Shown here piece after piece: positions 7,156-18,329 of a stretch of DNA of 64,000 nucleotides (its first letter is position 1; every line of letters starts with the position of its first letter). A program made the translations under genes and the position numbers. Source of the DNA: Lachnospiraceae bacterium (GTDB lineage Bacteria; Bacillota; Clostridia; Lachnospirales; Lachnospiraceae); assembly GCA_017617545.1 (NCBI GenBank), contig JAFZVZ010000017.1, positions 226,843 to 290,842 of the forward strand, in the 5' to 3' direction. A model generated the notes under the pieces. The model was not told the DNA's origin. It worked only from the letters and a program-made list of their open reading frames with translations, and did no database searches.

Positions 7156-9321
7156 ATGAGCAAGAAAGACAAGGATCCTGGTAGTAAGAAGCAGGAATCA
7201 TCTGTAACAGCGGAGCCGAAAGCAGCTGAGCAGACGCCCGCTGCAAACAAGAGCAACAAGGCTCTGATCATCGCGCTGATCATCATGTCGGTCATTGCGA
7301 TCGTTCTCGGCATACTGCTTTGGAAATCCCAATCCGATAAGAACAACACGCCTGAGACTACCCCCGGGGTAACGACCGCGACCACGCCTACGGAAGCACC
7401 CGATGCAACACCGACAGGGGACGCTGTTTCGCCGACGGAACCTGCTGCGCCTACGACCGAGGTTTCTCCTACACAGGAAGTAACTCCGACGGAGGAAGTG
7501 ACACCGACGCCGAAGTCTTTCTACATGCCGGATTACATCGGACAGGACTATCTGATCGCCATGGAGAAGTTGCAAAACTTTGACGTGAGCTTACAGATCT
7601 CCTGCATGAAATATACGTCGGATTACGACGAGTTATTTGAGATGGCCGGCCCGATCGAAGATTTCCCTGTGGAAGGACAGGTGGTAGCACAATTACCCAA
7701 AGCGGGAGAGCATGTAAGCGAGGGCAGCACGATCCTTCTGATCTACAGCCCGGGCGCCGCTGCGATCACGCCTACGGGTGCTGCGGTTTCGACACCTACG
7801 CCTGTACCTACGACAGCTCCGACATCCACGCCTACTGTGGCTCCAACAGCCGCACCGACAGCTGCGCCTACAGCGCAACCCACAACGGCTCCTACGTCCG
7901 CTCCTACAGCAGCACCTACCGCGGCACCTACCGCCGAGCCGACAAAAGCACCTACGGCTACACCGACGCCGAAGCAGGTTTCCGGCAAGACGCCGGTCGG
8001 TGTGCACGGACGCCTGTCCGTCAAGGGCACGAAGATCGTAGACCAGAACGGCAAGGAATACCAGCTCAAGGGTGTAAGCACGCACGGTCTGCAGTGGTTC
8101 CCGCAGTTTGTCTGCAAGGAGACATTCCAGTGCATCCGCGATGAATGGGGCGCCAATGCAGTACGTCTTGCAATGTACACCGACGAGGGCGGTTACTGCG
8201 CGGGCGGAGACAAGGCAGCGCTTAAGAAGCTCGTCAAGGACGGTGTAAAATACGCGACCGATCTCGGTCTGTACGTGATCATCGACTGGCATATTCTCCA
8301 CGACTACGATCCGAACCAGAACAAGGATGAGGCCATCAAATTCTTCGATGAGATGTCGAAGGAATTCGCAAGCTACAACAACGTATTTTACGAGATCTGC
8401 AATGAGCCGAACGGCGGCATCTCCTGGTCGAGCGTAAAATCCTACGCCGAGGAGGTCATCCCCGTGATCCGCAAGAACGATCCGAAGGGCATCATCATCG
8501 TCGGCACACCGACCTGGTCCCAGGATGTCGATATCGCGGCTAAGGATCCGATCAAGGGTTACGACAATATCATGTACGCGCTTCATTTCTATGCCGGCAC
8601 ACACAAGGACAATATCCGCAGCAAGATGAAGACCGCGATCGAGGCCGGACTTCCCGTGTTTGTTTCCGAGTACGGCATCTGCGACGCTTCCGGCAACGGC
8701 GCATGCAACGAGACCGAGGCCAACAAATGGGTCGCTTTCATGGACAACTACGGCGTCAGCTACATGATCTGGAACCTCGCCAACAAGAACGAGTCGTCCT
8801 CACTGATCAAGCAGAACTGCAAGAAGCTGTCCGGCTTCACCGAGGCTGACCTAAACCAGGAAGGCCGCTGGCTTGTGAAAATGCTCGGCGGTGAGCTTCC
8901 GAAGATGACAGAAGAGGACCTCAAGAAGCTTGAGGATGACGCCGGCGGAAGCGGCGGCGGAGACGTTGCAGTACCCGACGGCATCGAAAAGACCGTGAAA
9001 TCCGGTGATGTGATGGTCACCCTGTATACCTCCAACACCTGGAACGAGACAAATTTCAAGTGCTATCAGCTCGGACTGACCATCGAAAACGCAAGTTCCA
9101 AGGCGATTAACGGCTGGAGTGTTGTAGTCACGTTCAATTCCGAAGTGAAGAGCGACAACTTCTGGTGCTGTGGGTTCGCAACAAAGGGCAAGACCATGAC
9201 CCTGACCCCGGCTGACTTCAACAAGACAATCGCAGCAGGAGCCCAGACCTCGGATATCGGATTGATCATTCAGTCCAAGTCCCTCCTCAAGATCGAATCC
9301 ATTGAATTCAAATCCAATTAA
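7156..9321 (+). CDS. Membrane-anchored GH5 endoglucanase with PASTA domain and C-terminal carbohydrate-binding module
   Basis: 721 aa. Residues 1-35 are a charged cytoplasmic tail and 36-56 a transmembrane anchor without a clear cleavage site. Residues 121-196 are a PASTA-like domain (MPDYIGQDYLIAMEKL ... AGEHVSEGSTILLIYS), about 197-275 a Thr/Pro/Ala linker, and about 280-600 a glycoside hydrolase family 5 domain. The acid/base is Glu417 in NEP and the nucleophile Glu505 in SEYG. Residues about 606-721 resemble a CBM2-type module (INGWSVVVTF, FWCCG). The enzyme would cut beta-1,4-glucan (cellulose, mixed-linkage glucan or xyloglucan) at the cell surface. PASTA domains usually bind peptidoglycan stems in PBPs and Ser/Thr kinases, so a PASTA-tethered cellulase is unusual. 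AGGAAAGGA precedes the ATG. Confidence 0.88.
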   Translation: MSKKDKDPGSKKQESSVTAEPKAAEQTPAANKSNKALIIALIIMSVIAIVLGILLWKSQSDKNNTPETTPGVTTATTPTEAPDATPTGDAVSPTEPAAPTTEVSPTQEVTPTEEVTPTPKSFYMPDYIGQDYLIAMEKLQNFDVSLQISCMKYTSDYDELFEMAGPIEDFPVEGQVVAQLPKAGEHVSEGSTILLIYSPGAAAITPTGAAVSTPTPVPTTAPTSTPTVAPTAAPTAAPTAQPTTAPTSAPTAAPTAAPTAEPTKAPTATPTPKQVSGKTPVGVHGRLSVKGTKIVDQNGKEYQLKGVSTHGLQWFPQFVCKETFQCIRDEWGANAVRLAMYTDEGGYCAGGDKAALKKLVKDGVKYATDLGLYVIIDWHILHDYDPNQNKDEAIKFFDEMSKEFASYNNVFYEICNEPNGGISWSSVKSYAEEVIPVIRKNDPKGIIIVGTPTWSQDVDIAAKDPIKGYDNIMYALHFYAGTHKDNIRSKMKTAIEAGLPVFVSEYGICDASGNGACNETEANKWVAFMDNYGVSYMIWNLANKNESSSLIKQNCKKLSGFTEADLNQEGRWLVKMLGGELPKMTEEDLKKLEDDAGGSGGGDVAVPDGIEKTVKSGDVMVTLYTSNTWNETNFKCYQLGLTIENASSKAINGWSVVVTFNSEVKSDNFWCCGFATKGKTMTLTPADFNKTIAAGAQTSDIGLIIQSKSLLKIESIEFKSN

Positions 9322-9345
9322 CCCTGTTACACTTCAGGTATCCTG

Positions 9346-9382
9346 CAGCTGACGGCATCCGCCGTCAGCTGTTTCTTTTTTT
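9346..9382 (+). terminator. Strong intrinsic terminator of the GH5 gene
   Basis: CAGCTGACGG (9346-9355) pairs perfectly with CCGTCAGCTG (9362-9371), followed by TTTCTTTTTTT. Confidence 0.92.
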
Positions 9383-9424
9383 GCTCCGCGCAGTTCGGGT
9401 GTACCTGCTAACCGGAAGTAGGAA

Positions 9425-9497
9425 GAAGCGGAACGGTATAAACACCTCGGCTCGTAGGCTTCGCAATACTCGCTACGGTGTTTATCCGTTCCGCTTC
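9425..9497 (+). repeat. Hairpin element 1 with shared loop core
   Basis: A 21-bp stem: 5' arm 9425-9446, 3' arm 9477-9497, perfect except for one bulged T. It encloses a 30-nt loop containing a 24-nt core (9451-9474). That core is the exact reverse complement of the core in element 2 (9673-9696), while the stems of the two elements are unrelated. No T tract follows, so it is not an ordinary terminator. Confidence 0.85.
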
Positions 9498-9646
9498 GAG
9501 ACATCAGTGTTAAAAGGATTATTTATACTTTGGAGACTTCTCTAAACAGCATTGATAGCGTATATGCATCATTGAAAAGTATGCTGTAAGTATTGAAACA
9601 TTTATCTGATCAACAAACAAAAACAATTATTTTTCCCAAATTATTT

Positions 9647-9726
9647 ATGGGGCAGCACAACACAAATGTCGCAGCGAGTATTGCGAAGCCTACGAGCGAG
9701 ATATTTCGTGTTGTGCTGCCCCCCAT
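9647..9726 (-). repeat. Hairpin element 2 with the same core inverted
   Basis: A 15-bp perfect stem (9649-9663 with 9708-9722, GGGGCAGCACAACAC against its complement), extended imperfectly outward. It encloses a loop carrying the core at 9673-9696, which includes TATTGCGAAGCCTACGAG. Similarity to element 1 continues a few bases beyond the core with one indel. The core on this copy lies opposite in orientation to that in element 1, about 200 bp away. Confidence 0.85.
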
Positions 9727-9783
9727 ATTAGTGTGGAAAAGTTGTGGAAATTGCATAAATTGCTGGTATTTTGCGGCAAAGTG

Positions 9784-9792
9784 TGGTATGAT
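9784..9792 (+). promoter_or_regulatory. Extended -10 promoter for pnp
   Basis: TGGTATGAT (9784-9792) is an extended -10 (TGn plus TATGAT). No good -35 is present, which is common with extended -10 elements. The implied leader is about 175 nt. Confidence 0.5.
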
Positions 9793-9854
9793 AGCAGATG
9801 GTATGAAAAGAAGTAGAGAGCATATGTCGGATGGAGTCATTTTCCGTGACTACT

Positions 9855-9942
9855 GAAAAGTCCGCGTTGGCGCGAAACGCAGGTTTTTCAGTTGTTACGG
9901 CGGCTCCGTCCCTGGCACCTGACTCCGGGACGCGCGCTGCAT
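9855..9942 (+). promoter_or_regulatory. Structured pnp 5' leader
   Basis: CTGAAAA pairs with TTTTCAG around an inner GCGTT/AACGC stem, and a second hairpin GTCCC/GGGAC follows. In E. coli pnp is autoregulated through cleavage of a leader hairpin; a similar role here is an inference from position only. Confidence 0.4.
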
Positions 9943-9974
9943 CGTCCGTAAATAACAGCGCAGAAAGAGGTATT

Positions 9975-12059
9975 ATGTACAAAAGTTTTTCCATGGAGCT
10001 TGCAGGCAGAACGCTGACCGTCGATATCGACCGCGTTGCCAAGCAGGCGAACGGCGCCGCACTGATGCATTACGGTGACACCACCGTACTTTCCACAGCT
10101 ACGGCAAGCGAGAAGCCCAGAGACGGAATTGATTTCTTCCCTCTGAGTGTTGAGTACGAAGAGAAGATGTACGCAGTCGGCAAGATCCCCGGCGGTTTCA
10201 ACAAGCGTGAAGGCAAGGCTACCGAGAACGCAGTCCTCACCTCCCGTGTTATCGACCGTCCGATGCGCCCTCTGTTCCCGAAGGACTACCGCAACGACGT
10301 TACGATCAGCAACCTCGTTCTTTCGGTTGATCCCGACAACACTCCCGAGCTCACCGCTATGCTCGGTTCCGCGATCGCTGTTGCGGTTTCCGACATCCCG
10401 TTCGACGGCCCCTGCGCTATGACGCAGATCGGTCTCATCGACGGCCAGTTCATCGTAAACCCGTCCCAGACGCAGATGCAGGTTTCCGACCTCAAACTCA
10501 CCGTCGCTTCCACGAGAGAGAAGGTCATCATGATCGAGGCGGGCGCTAACGAGCTTCCCGAGGACAAGATGATCGAGGCGATCTACCTTGCAGACTCCGT
10601 CAACAAGGACATCATCAAGTTCATCGACAAGATCGTTGCAGAGTGCGGCAAGGCTAAGCACAGCTACACGAGCTGCGCGATCCCGGAAGAGCTGTTCGCA
10701 GCGATCAAGGAGATCGTTCCTCCGGCAGACATGGAAGTTCTCATGTTCTCCCCGGAGAAGCAGGAGCGCGAGGAGCGCATCCGCGCGATGAAGGACACGC
10801 TCGCTGAGAAGTTCGCTGAGAACGAAGAGTGGCTTCCGCTCATCGACGAGGCTGTTTACCAGTACGAGAAGAAGACGGTTCGGAAAATGATCCTCAAGGA
10901 CCACAAGCGTCCCGACGGTCGTGAGCTTACGCAGATCCGTCCGCTCTCCGCTGAAGTTGACATCATTCCGAGAGTTCACGGTTCCTCGATGTTCACCAGA
11001 GGTCAGACGCAGATCTGCGACATCGTAACGCTTGCTCCTCTTGCAGACGCACAGAAGCTTGACGGTCTCGATGAAACCGCTGTGAACAAGAGATATATGC
11101 ATCACTACAATTTCCCGTCGTACTCCGTAGGCGAGACGAAGCCTTCGAGAGGACCGGGACGCCGCGAGATCGGTCACGGCGCACTCGCTGAGAGAGCGCT
11201 CCTTCCGGTTCTCCCGAGCGAGGAAGAGTTCCCTTACGCAATCCGTGCCGTATCCGAGACGTTCGAATCCAACGGCTCGACCTCCATGGCTTCGACGTGT
11301 GCATCCTGCATGTCCCTCATGGCAGCAGGTGTTCCGATCAAGCGTATGGTTGCCGGTATCAGCTGCGGTCTTGTGACCGGCGAAACCGATGACGATTATG
11401 TGCTTCTCACCGATATCCAGGGTCTTGAGGACTTCTTCGGTGATATGGACTTCAAGGTAACCGGTACGACCGAAGGTATCACCGCGATCCAGATGGATAT
11501 CAAGATCCACGGTCTTACCCGTCCGATCGTAGAGGGCGCCATCAAGCGTTGCCGCGAGGCAAGACTGTTCATCATGGACACCTGCATGAAGCCTGCGATC
11601 GCAGAGCCTCGCAAGGAAGTCAGCAAGTTCGCTCCGAAGATCGTTCAGATCCAGATCGATCCTGCGAAGATCGGCGATGTCGTCGGCCAGAGAGGCAAGA
11701 CGATCAACGCGATCATCGAGCAGACCGGTGTTCGCATCGATATCGATGACAGCGGTGCGGTTTCCATCTGCGGAACCGACAAGGATGCGATGGACAAGGC
11801 GATCAAGCTTGTGCAGACGATCGTTACCGATTTTGAGGAAGGCATGGTTCTTGAGGGAACGGTTGTCAGCATCAAGGATTTCGGCGCATTTATCGAGTTT
11901 GCACCCGGCAAGGAGGGAATGGTTCACATTTCCAAGATTGCCAAGAACCGCATCAACCGCGTTGAGGATGTGCTCACGCTCGGCGATCATGTCAAGTGTG
12001 TCTGCCTCGGAAAGGACAAGATGGGCCGCCTGAGTTTCTCCATCAAGGATGTAAAGTAA
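9975..12059 (+). CDS. pnp: Polyribonucleotide nucleotidyltransferase (PNPase)
   Basis: 694 aa, normal length. Two RNase PH domains (the first includes GRTLTVDIDRVAKQANG and GDTTVL; the second includes RPDGRELTQIRPL and GSSMFTRGQTQ), a helical domain between them, then a KH domain (KIGDVVGQRGKTINAI) and an S1 domain (GTVVSIKDFGAFIEF). It degrades RNA 3' to 5' phosphorolytically as a trimer. ATG 9975 was chosen because PNPase begins at MYKSFSMELAGRTL; the longer frame from 9831 covers the structured leader. Codon use is strongly biased, as expected for a highly expressed gene. Confidence 0.97.
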   Translation: MYKSFSMELAGRTLTVDIDRVAKQANGAALMHYGDTTVLSTATASEKPRDGIDFFPLSVEYEEKMYAVGKIPGGFNKREGKATENAVLTSRVIDRPMRPLFPKDYRNDVTISNLVLSVDPDNTPELTAMLGSAIAVAVSDIPFDGPCAMTQIGLIDGQFIVNPSQTQMQVSDLKLTVASTREKVIMIEAGANELPEDKMIEAIYLADSVNKDIIKFIDKIVAECGKAKHSYTSCAIPEELFAAIKEIVPPADMEVLMFSPEKQEREERIRAMKDTLAEKFAENEEWLPLIDEAVYQYEKKTVRKMILKDHKRPDGRELTQIRPLSAEVDIIPRVHGSSMFTRGQTQICDIVTLAPLADAQKLDGLDETAVNKRYMHHYNFPSYSVGETKPSRGPGRREIGHGALAERALLPVLPSEEEFPYAIRAVSETFESNGSTSMASTCASCMSLMAAGVPIKRMVAGISCGLVTGETDDDYVLLTDIQGLEDFFGDMDFKVTGTTEGITAIQMDIKIHGLTRPIVEGAIKRCREARLFIMDTCMKPAIAEPRKEVSKFAPKIVQIQIDPAKIGDVVGQRGKTINAIIEQTGVRIDIDDSGAVSICGTDKDAMDKAIKLVQTIVTDFEEGMVLEGTVVSIKDFGAFIEFAPGKEGMVHISKIAKNRINRVEDVLTLGDHVKCVCLGKDKMGRLSFSIKDVK

Positions 12060-12074
12060 CAACAGGCATACATT

Positions 12075-15186
<3,112 letters not shown>

Positions 15187-15230
15187 TGAACACGGCAAGA
15201 GGAGCCAAGATTTCACAACCGGAGTATTTC

Positions 15231-17444
15231 ATGAGCAGATTACTGTATAACAAGCCGGCCGGACGCGACTGGAATCGCGGACTTCCCGTCGGCAACGGAA
15301 AAATCGGTGCCATGATCCTCGGCGATGCCGCTTCGACGGTTCTCATGCTCAATGAGGACAGTCTCTGGTACGGCGGTCCGATCGACCGCGTGAACCAGGA
15401 CGCGAAGGAGCACCTGCCCGAGGTTCGCGACCTCATTCTGAACGGACGCATACCTGAAGCGGAACAGCTGATGCTCCGCACATTTTCCGCTGTACCGACG
15501 ACCTGCCGCACGTACTCTGTGCTCGGCAATCTGACAGTGCGGTATGCGGGACTTCCCGCGGAGTGCAGCGAATACTCAAGGGAGCTCGATCTGGACGAAG
15601 CGGTTGCAACATGCGTGCGGAAGAGTACGAAAGCCATCCGTGAGACTGTATTTTGCGACGAAACGACGAACCTTCTCGTATTTCGCGCGGTGTCCGAGGA
15701 TGGTGAACCGTTCGATGTGTGCGCGGAGTTCGACCGGATGAACTGGTACGACCAGGGTTTCCACGACGGGAACGTTGTCTACGCGCTCGGAAAGCTTGCA
15801 GGAGAGGATTATTCCTTCTGCGCAGGCATGACGGCGTTCACCGACAACAGCAGCGAGGAAGTGACCGCTCGGCGCATTAACGCAAGCGGTGTTCGCAGTT
15901 TCTGCCTTCTGTTCACGGCAGCGACAACCTACCGCGAGGCAGATCCTCTGTCGTATGTTCGCTCGTCGCTCGGCTTTGCCGCGTGCCCGTATGATAAGCT
16001 TCTTCAGATGCACAAGGAGAGCTATCAGAAAGCGTTCGGGCGCGTGCGGCTTACGCTTCCGTACGACAAGGAACTCGACCTCCTGCCCACGGACGAACGT
16101 CTTGCGCGCATGGACGAGGCTCATCCGGACAACGGATTACTCACAACGTATTTTGATTTCGGACGATATCTTCTGATCTCCAGTTCCGCGCCGGGATCGC
16201 TTCCTGCGAACCTGCAGGGCATCTGGAACCCCCACATGGATCCGCCGTGGGGCAGTAAGTTTACGATCAATATCAACCTTCAGATGAACTACTGGCCGGT
16301 CGACACGCTCGGACTTTCCGAGTACGCGGAGCCCTTGTTCACACTGATGAAGCGCATGTACGAGCGCGGCCGCAAGACCGCGTACGACATGTACGGATGC
16401 CGCGGTACCGTGGCACATCACAACACCGACCTGTGGGGCGATACAGCGCCTCAGGACGAGTGGATCCCGGGCACGTACTGGGTGATGGGCATGGCATGGC
16501 TCTGCACACATGTGTGGAAGCATTACCGCTACACGCTCGACGAGGCGTTCCTATCGGAGATGTTCCCGATCGTCAAAGAAGCAGTGCTTTTCTTCCACGA
16601 TTTCTGCATCGAGCGCGACGGCATGGCCGTGATCGTTCCTTCGGTTTCTCCGGAAAATACGTACATCCTGCCTGACGGCACAAAGGGTTGCGCATGTTAC
16701 AACTCCACAATGGACGTTGAGATCCTTCGCGACCTTCTGACGCAGTTCCTTGAGATGTGCGATATCACCGGGCAGTACGACGAGGATTTCATCGAGACGA
16801 CGAAAGAGCTGCTTTCCAAGCTGCCTCCGATCCGCATCGGCCGCTACGGCCAGATCATGGAGTGGGCGGAGGATTACGAGGAAGAGGAGCCCGGACACCG
16901 GCATATTTCCCATCTGTACGGACTGTATCCGTCGGATCAGATTTCAACAGATGATACACCCGAACTCGCCGAAGCCGCCAAGGTTACACTTCAGCGAAGA
17001 CTTTCGCACGGCGGAGGGCATACGGGCTGGAGCCGTGCCTGGATTCTCAACATGTTTGCCCGTTTGGAAGACGGCAGAAAATGCAGTGAGAACCTCTTCG
17101 CACTATTGAAGAGTTCCACGCTTCCGAACCTTTTGGACAACCATCCGCCGTTCCAGATCGACGGCAATTTCGGTGCGATCGCAGCCTATGCGGAGATGCT
17201 TCTGCAGAGCAACGAAAGACGCGTAAAGCTTCTTCCGGCACTCCCGCCGCAATGGAAAGACGGAAGCATATGCGGTCTTGTCGCCGACGGCGGTGCGCGC
17301 TATAGCTTTGAATGGCAGAACGGCAGGGTAGTTTCCTGCAAGATCACGGCAGGACCCGCGGATTACCGCACAAAGCTCTATGTGAACGACACATGCATTG
17401 ATGTTTCGGTTTCCGCAGGAAGCACGGAAACTATTCAACTTTAA
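15231..17444 (+). CDS. Glycoside hydrolase family 95 protein (alpha-L-fucosidase / alpha-L-galactosidase)
   Basis: 737 aa. Family GH95 features: N-terminal [20 protein letters not shown] with [11 protein letters not shown], the catalytic-domain segment [16 protein letters not shown], and [17 protein letters not shown] near the C-terminus. GH95 enzymes remove alpha-1,2-linked fucose (or galactose) by inversion. No signal peptide, so it is probably cytoplasmic. ATG 15231 was chosen because GGAG lies 6 nt upstream and the family starts there; an ATG at 15186 overlaps the lacZ stop but has no ribosome site. It forms a pair with the GH2 gene. Confidence 0.9.
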   Translation: MSRLLYNKPAGRDWNRGLPVGNGKIGAMILGDAASTVLMLNEDSLWYGGPIDRVNQDAKEHLPEVRDLILNGRIPEAEQLMLRTFSAVPTTCRTYSVLGNLTVRYAGLPAECSEYSRELDLDEAVATCVRKSTKAIRETVFCDETTNLLVFRAVSEDGEPFDVCAEFDRMNWYDQGFHDGNVVYALGKLAGEDYSFCAGMTAFTDNSSEEVTARRINASGVRSFCLLFTAATTYREADPLSYVRSSLGFAACPYDKLLQMHKESYQKAFGRVRLTLPYDKELDLLPTDERLARMDEAHPDNGLLTTYFDFGRYLLISSSAPGSLPANLQGIWNPHMDPPWGSKFTININLQMNYWPVDTLGLSEYAEPLFTLMKRMYERGRKTAYDMYGCRGTVAHHNTDLWGDTAPQDEWIPGTYWVMGMAWLCTHVWKHYRYTLDEAFLSEMFPIVKEAVLFFHDFCIERDGMAVIVPSVSPENTYILPDGTKGCACYNSTMDVEILRDLLTQFLEMCDITGQYDEDFIETTKELLSKLPPIRIGRYGQIMEWAEDYEEEEPGHRHISHLYGLYPSDQISTDDTPELAEAAKVTLQRRLSHGGGHTGWSRAWILNMFARLEDGRKCSENLFALLKSSTLPNLLDNHPPFQIDGNFGAIAAYAEMLLQSNERRVKLLPALPPQWKDGSICGLVADGGARYSFEWQNGRVVSCKITAGPADYRTKLYVNDTCIDVSVSAGSTETIQL

Positions 17445-17465
17445 AAACTAGGGAGGTAACGCCGC

Positions 17466-18317
17466 GTGAGTTTTTTCGACATTCTGAAAATGCTTCTGAT
17501 CGCTGCGGCGGAATCTCTCACGGAATGGATCCCCGTGGGAAACACGGGTCACCTGGCAGTCCTCGGGCACTACCTGGGCTTTGAGGGATGGAAGAGCAGC
17601 GCCGCTGTACGCGAGATCTTCGTCTCAGCAGCGACAACGGGAACCGTCCTTGCCGCGTGCGCGTTGTTCCTGCCGAACAACGGATTGTTCGTACGCATGC
17701 CGGACGAACGCAGGATACTTGCGAGAGAACGCCTTCGCTTCTATGTTGCGATCGCTCTCGGATGGCTTCCTTGCCTTCTGGTAACGCTGGCGTTCGGGGA
17801 ACTATTTTCCGACTTCATATACGATCCCGAGTCGGTGAAGAACCTGAAGCTCATCATGGTTCTCATGATCGTAGGAGGAGCGGCACAGTTTCTGTTTGAA
17901 CTTCGAAACCGGAAAGTAATGCCAAGATATGAGCGGCTGGAGGAGGTTCCTCCGGCGATCATCCTGCTGATCAGTCTTCTCCAAATCATCGGATTGTTGC
18001 CGGGAACTTGCCGTTTCGGCCTTGCCATCCTTCTGGCAGTCATGCTCGGCGTATCGAAGCGCACCGCGGTGACACTGTCGGTATTTGTCAATCTGCCGTC
18101 ACTGTTCGTGTTCGGCATCATACCGATGATACGGCGCATCAGCGTCGTGAACGGCATCCTCATTTCCGAGATGCTGATGGCAGGAATCCTCGCGTTTTTG
18201 ATTTCATTTTTCATGCTGCGAACCATCGCAGACTGGCTTACGAAAGATTCATTTGTACGGTTCGGCCGCTACCGGATCGCATTCGGTATAGTCTTGTATC
18301 TTTTTACCATACTTTAG
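17466..18317 (+). CDS. uppP: Divergent undecaprenyl-diphosphatase (UppP/BacA family)
   Basis: 283 aa with about eight membrane segments. Motif 1 reads ESLTEWIPVGNTGHL, keeping the two glutamates and the His but changing the usual SS before TGH to GN. Motif 2 reads LPGTCRFGLAI where the family has PGxSRSGATI: the Arg is kept but both serines are lost. Canonical UppP recycles C55-PP for peptidoglycan synthesis and gives bacitracin resistance. The substitutions leave activity uncertain. GTG start after GGGAGGTAAC, 21 nt after the GH95 gene; ftsK follows 12 nt later. It may be a paralogue with a changed role. Confidence 0.75.
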   Translation: MSFFDILKMLLIAAAESLTEWIPVGNTGHLAVLGHYLGFEGWKSSAAVREIFVSAATTGTVLAACALFLPNNGLFVRMPDERRILARERLRFYVAIALGWLPCLLVTLAFGELFSDFIYDPESVKNLKLIMVLMIVGGAAQFLFELRNRKVMPRYERLEEVPPAIILLISLLQIIGLLPGTCRFGLAILLAVMLGVSKRTAVTLSVFVNLPSLFVFGIIPMIRRISVVNGILISEMLMAGILAFLISFFMLRTIADWLTKDSFVRFGRYRIAFGIVLYLFTIL

Positions 18318-18329
18318 GAGGGGGACATT

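Larger units (their letters stand above)
9383..9974. other. Long gene-free region upstream of pnp
   Basis: About 590 bp with no convincing gene. It holds two large inverted-repeat elements (9425-9497 and 9647-9726) that share a loop core, an AT-rich spacer between them, and the pnp promoter and structured leader. Short open frames exist but lack ribosome sites or any protein-like character. Confidence 0.7.

Noticed and set aside
7770-7980. Repeat-rich minus-strand frames (Val/Gly/Ala-rich)
   Set aside because: They are the complement of the Thr/Pro/Ala linker of the GH5 protein.
9425-9497. Hairpin element 1 as an intrinsic terminator
   Set aside because: The GH5 gene already has a strong terminator at 9346-9382 and no T tract follows this stem on either strand.
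9647-9726. Hairpin elements as integron attC sites
   Set aside because: The conserved sequence is in the loop, not in paired R/L boxes, and no integron integrase or cassettes are present.
9593-9856. 87-aa plus-strand frame in the gene-free region
   Set aside because: It runs through hairpin element 2 and the pnp promoter and has no ribosome site or protein-like conservation pattern.
9831-9974. N-terminal extension of PNPase
   Set aside because: It covers the structured leader and has no counterpart in PNPase; ATG 9975 fits the family.
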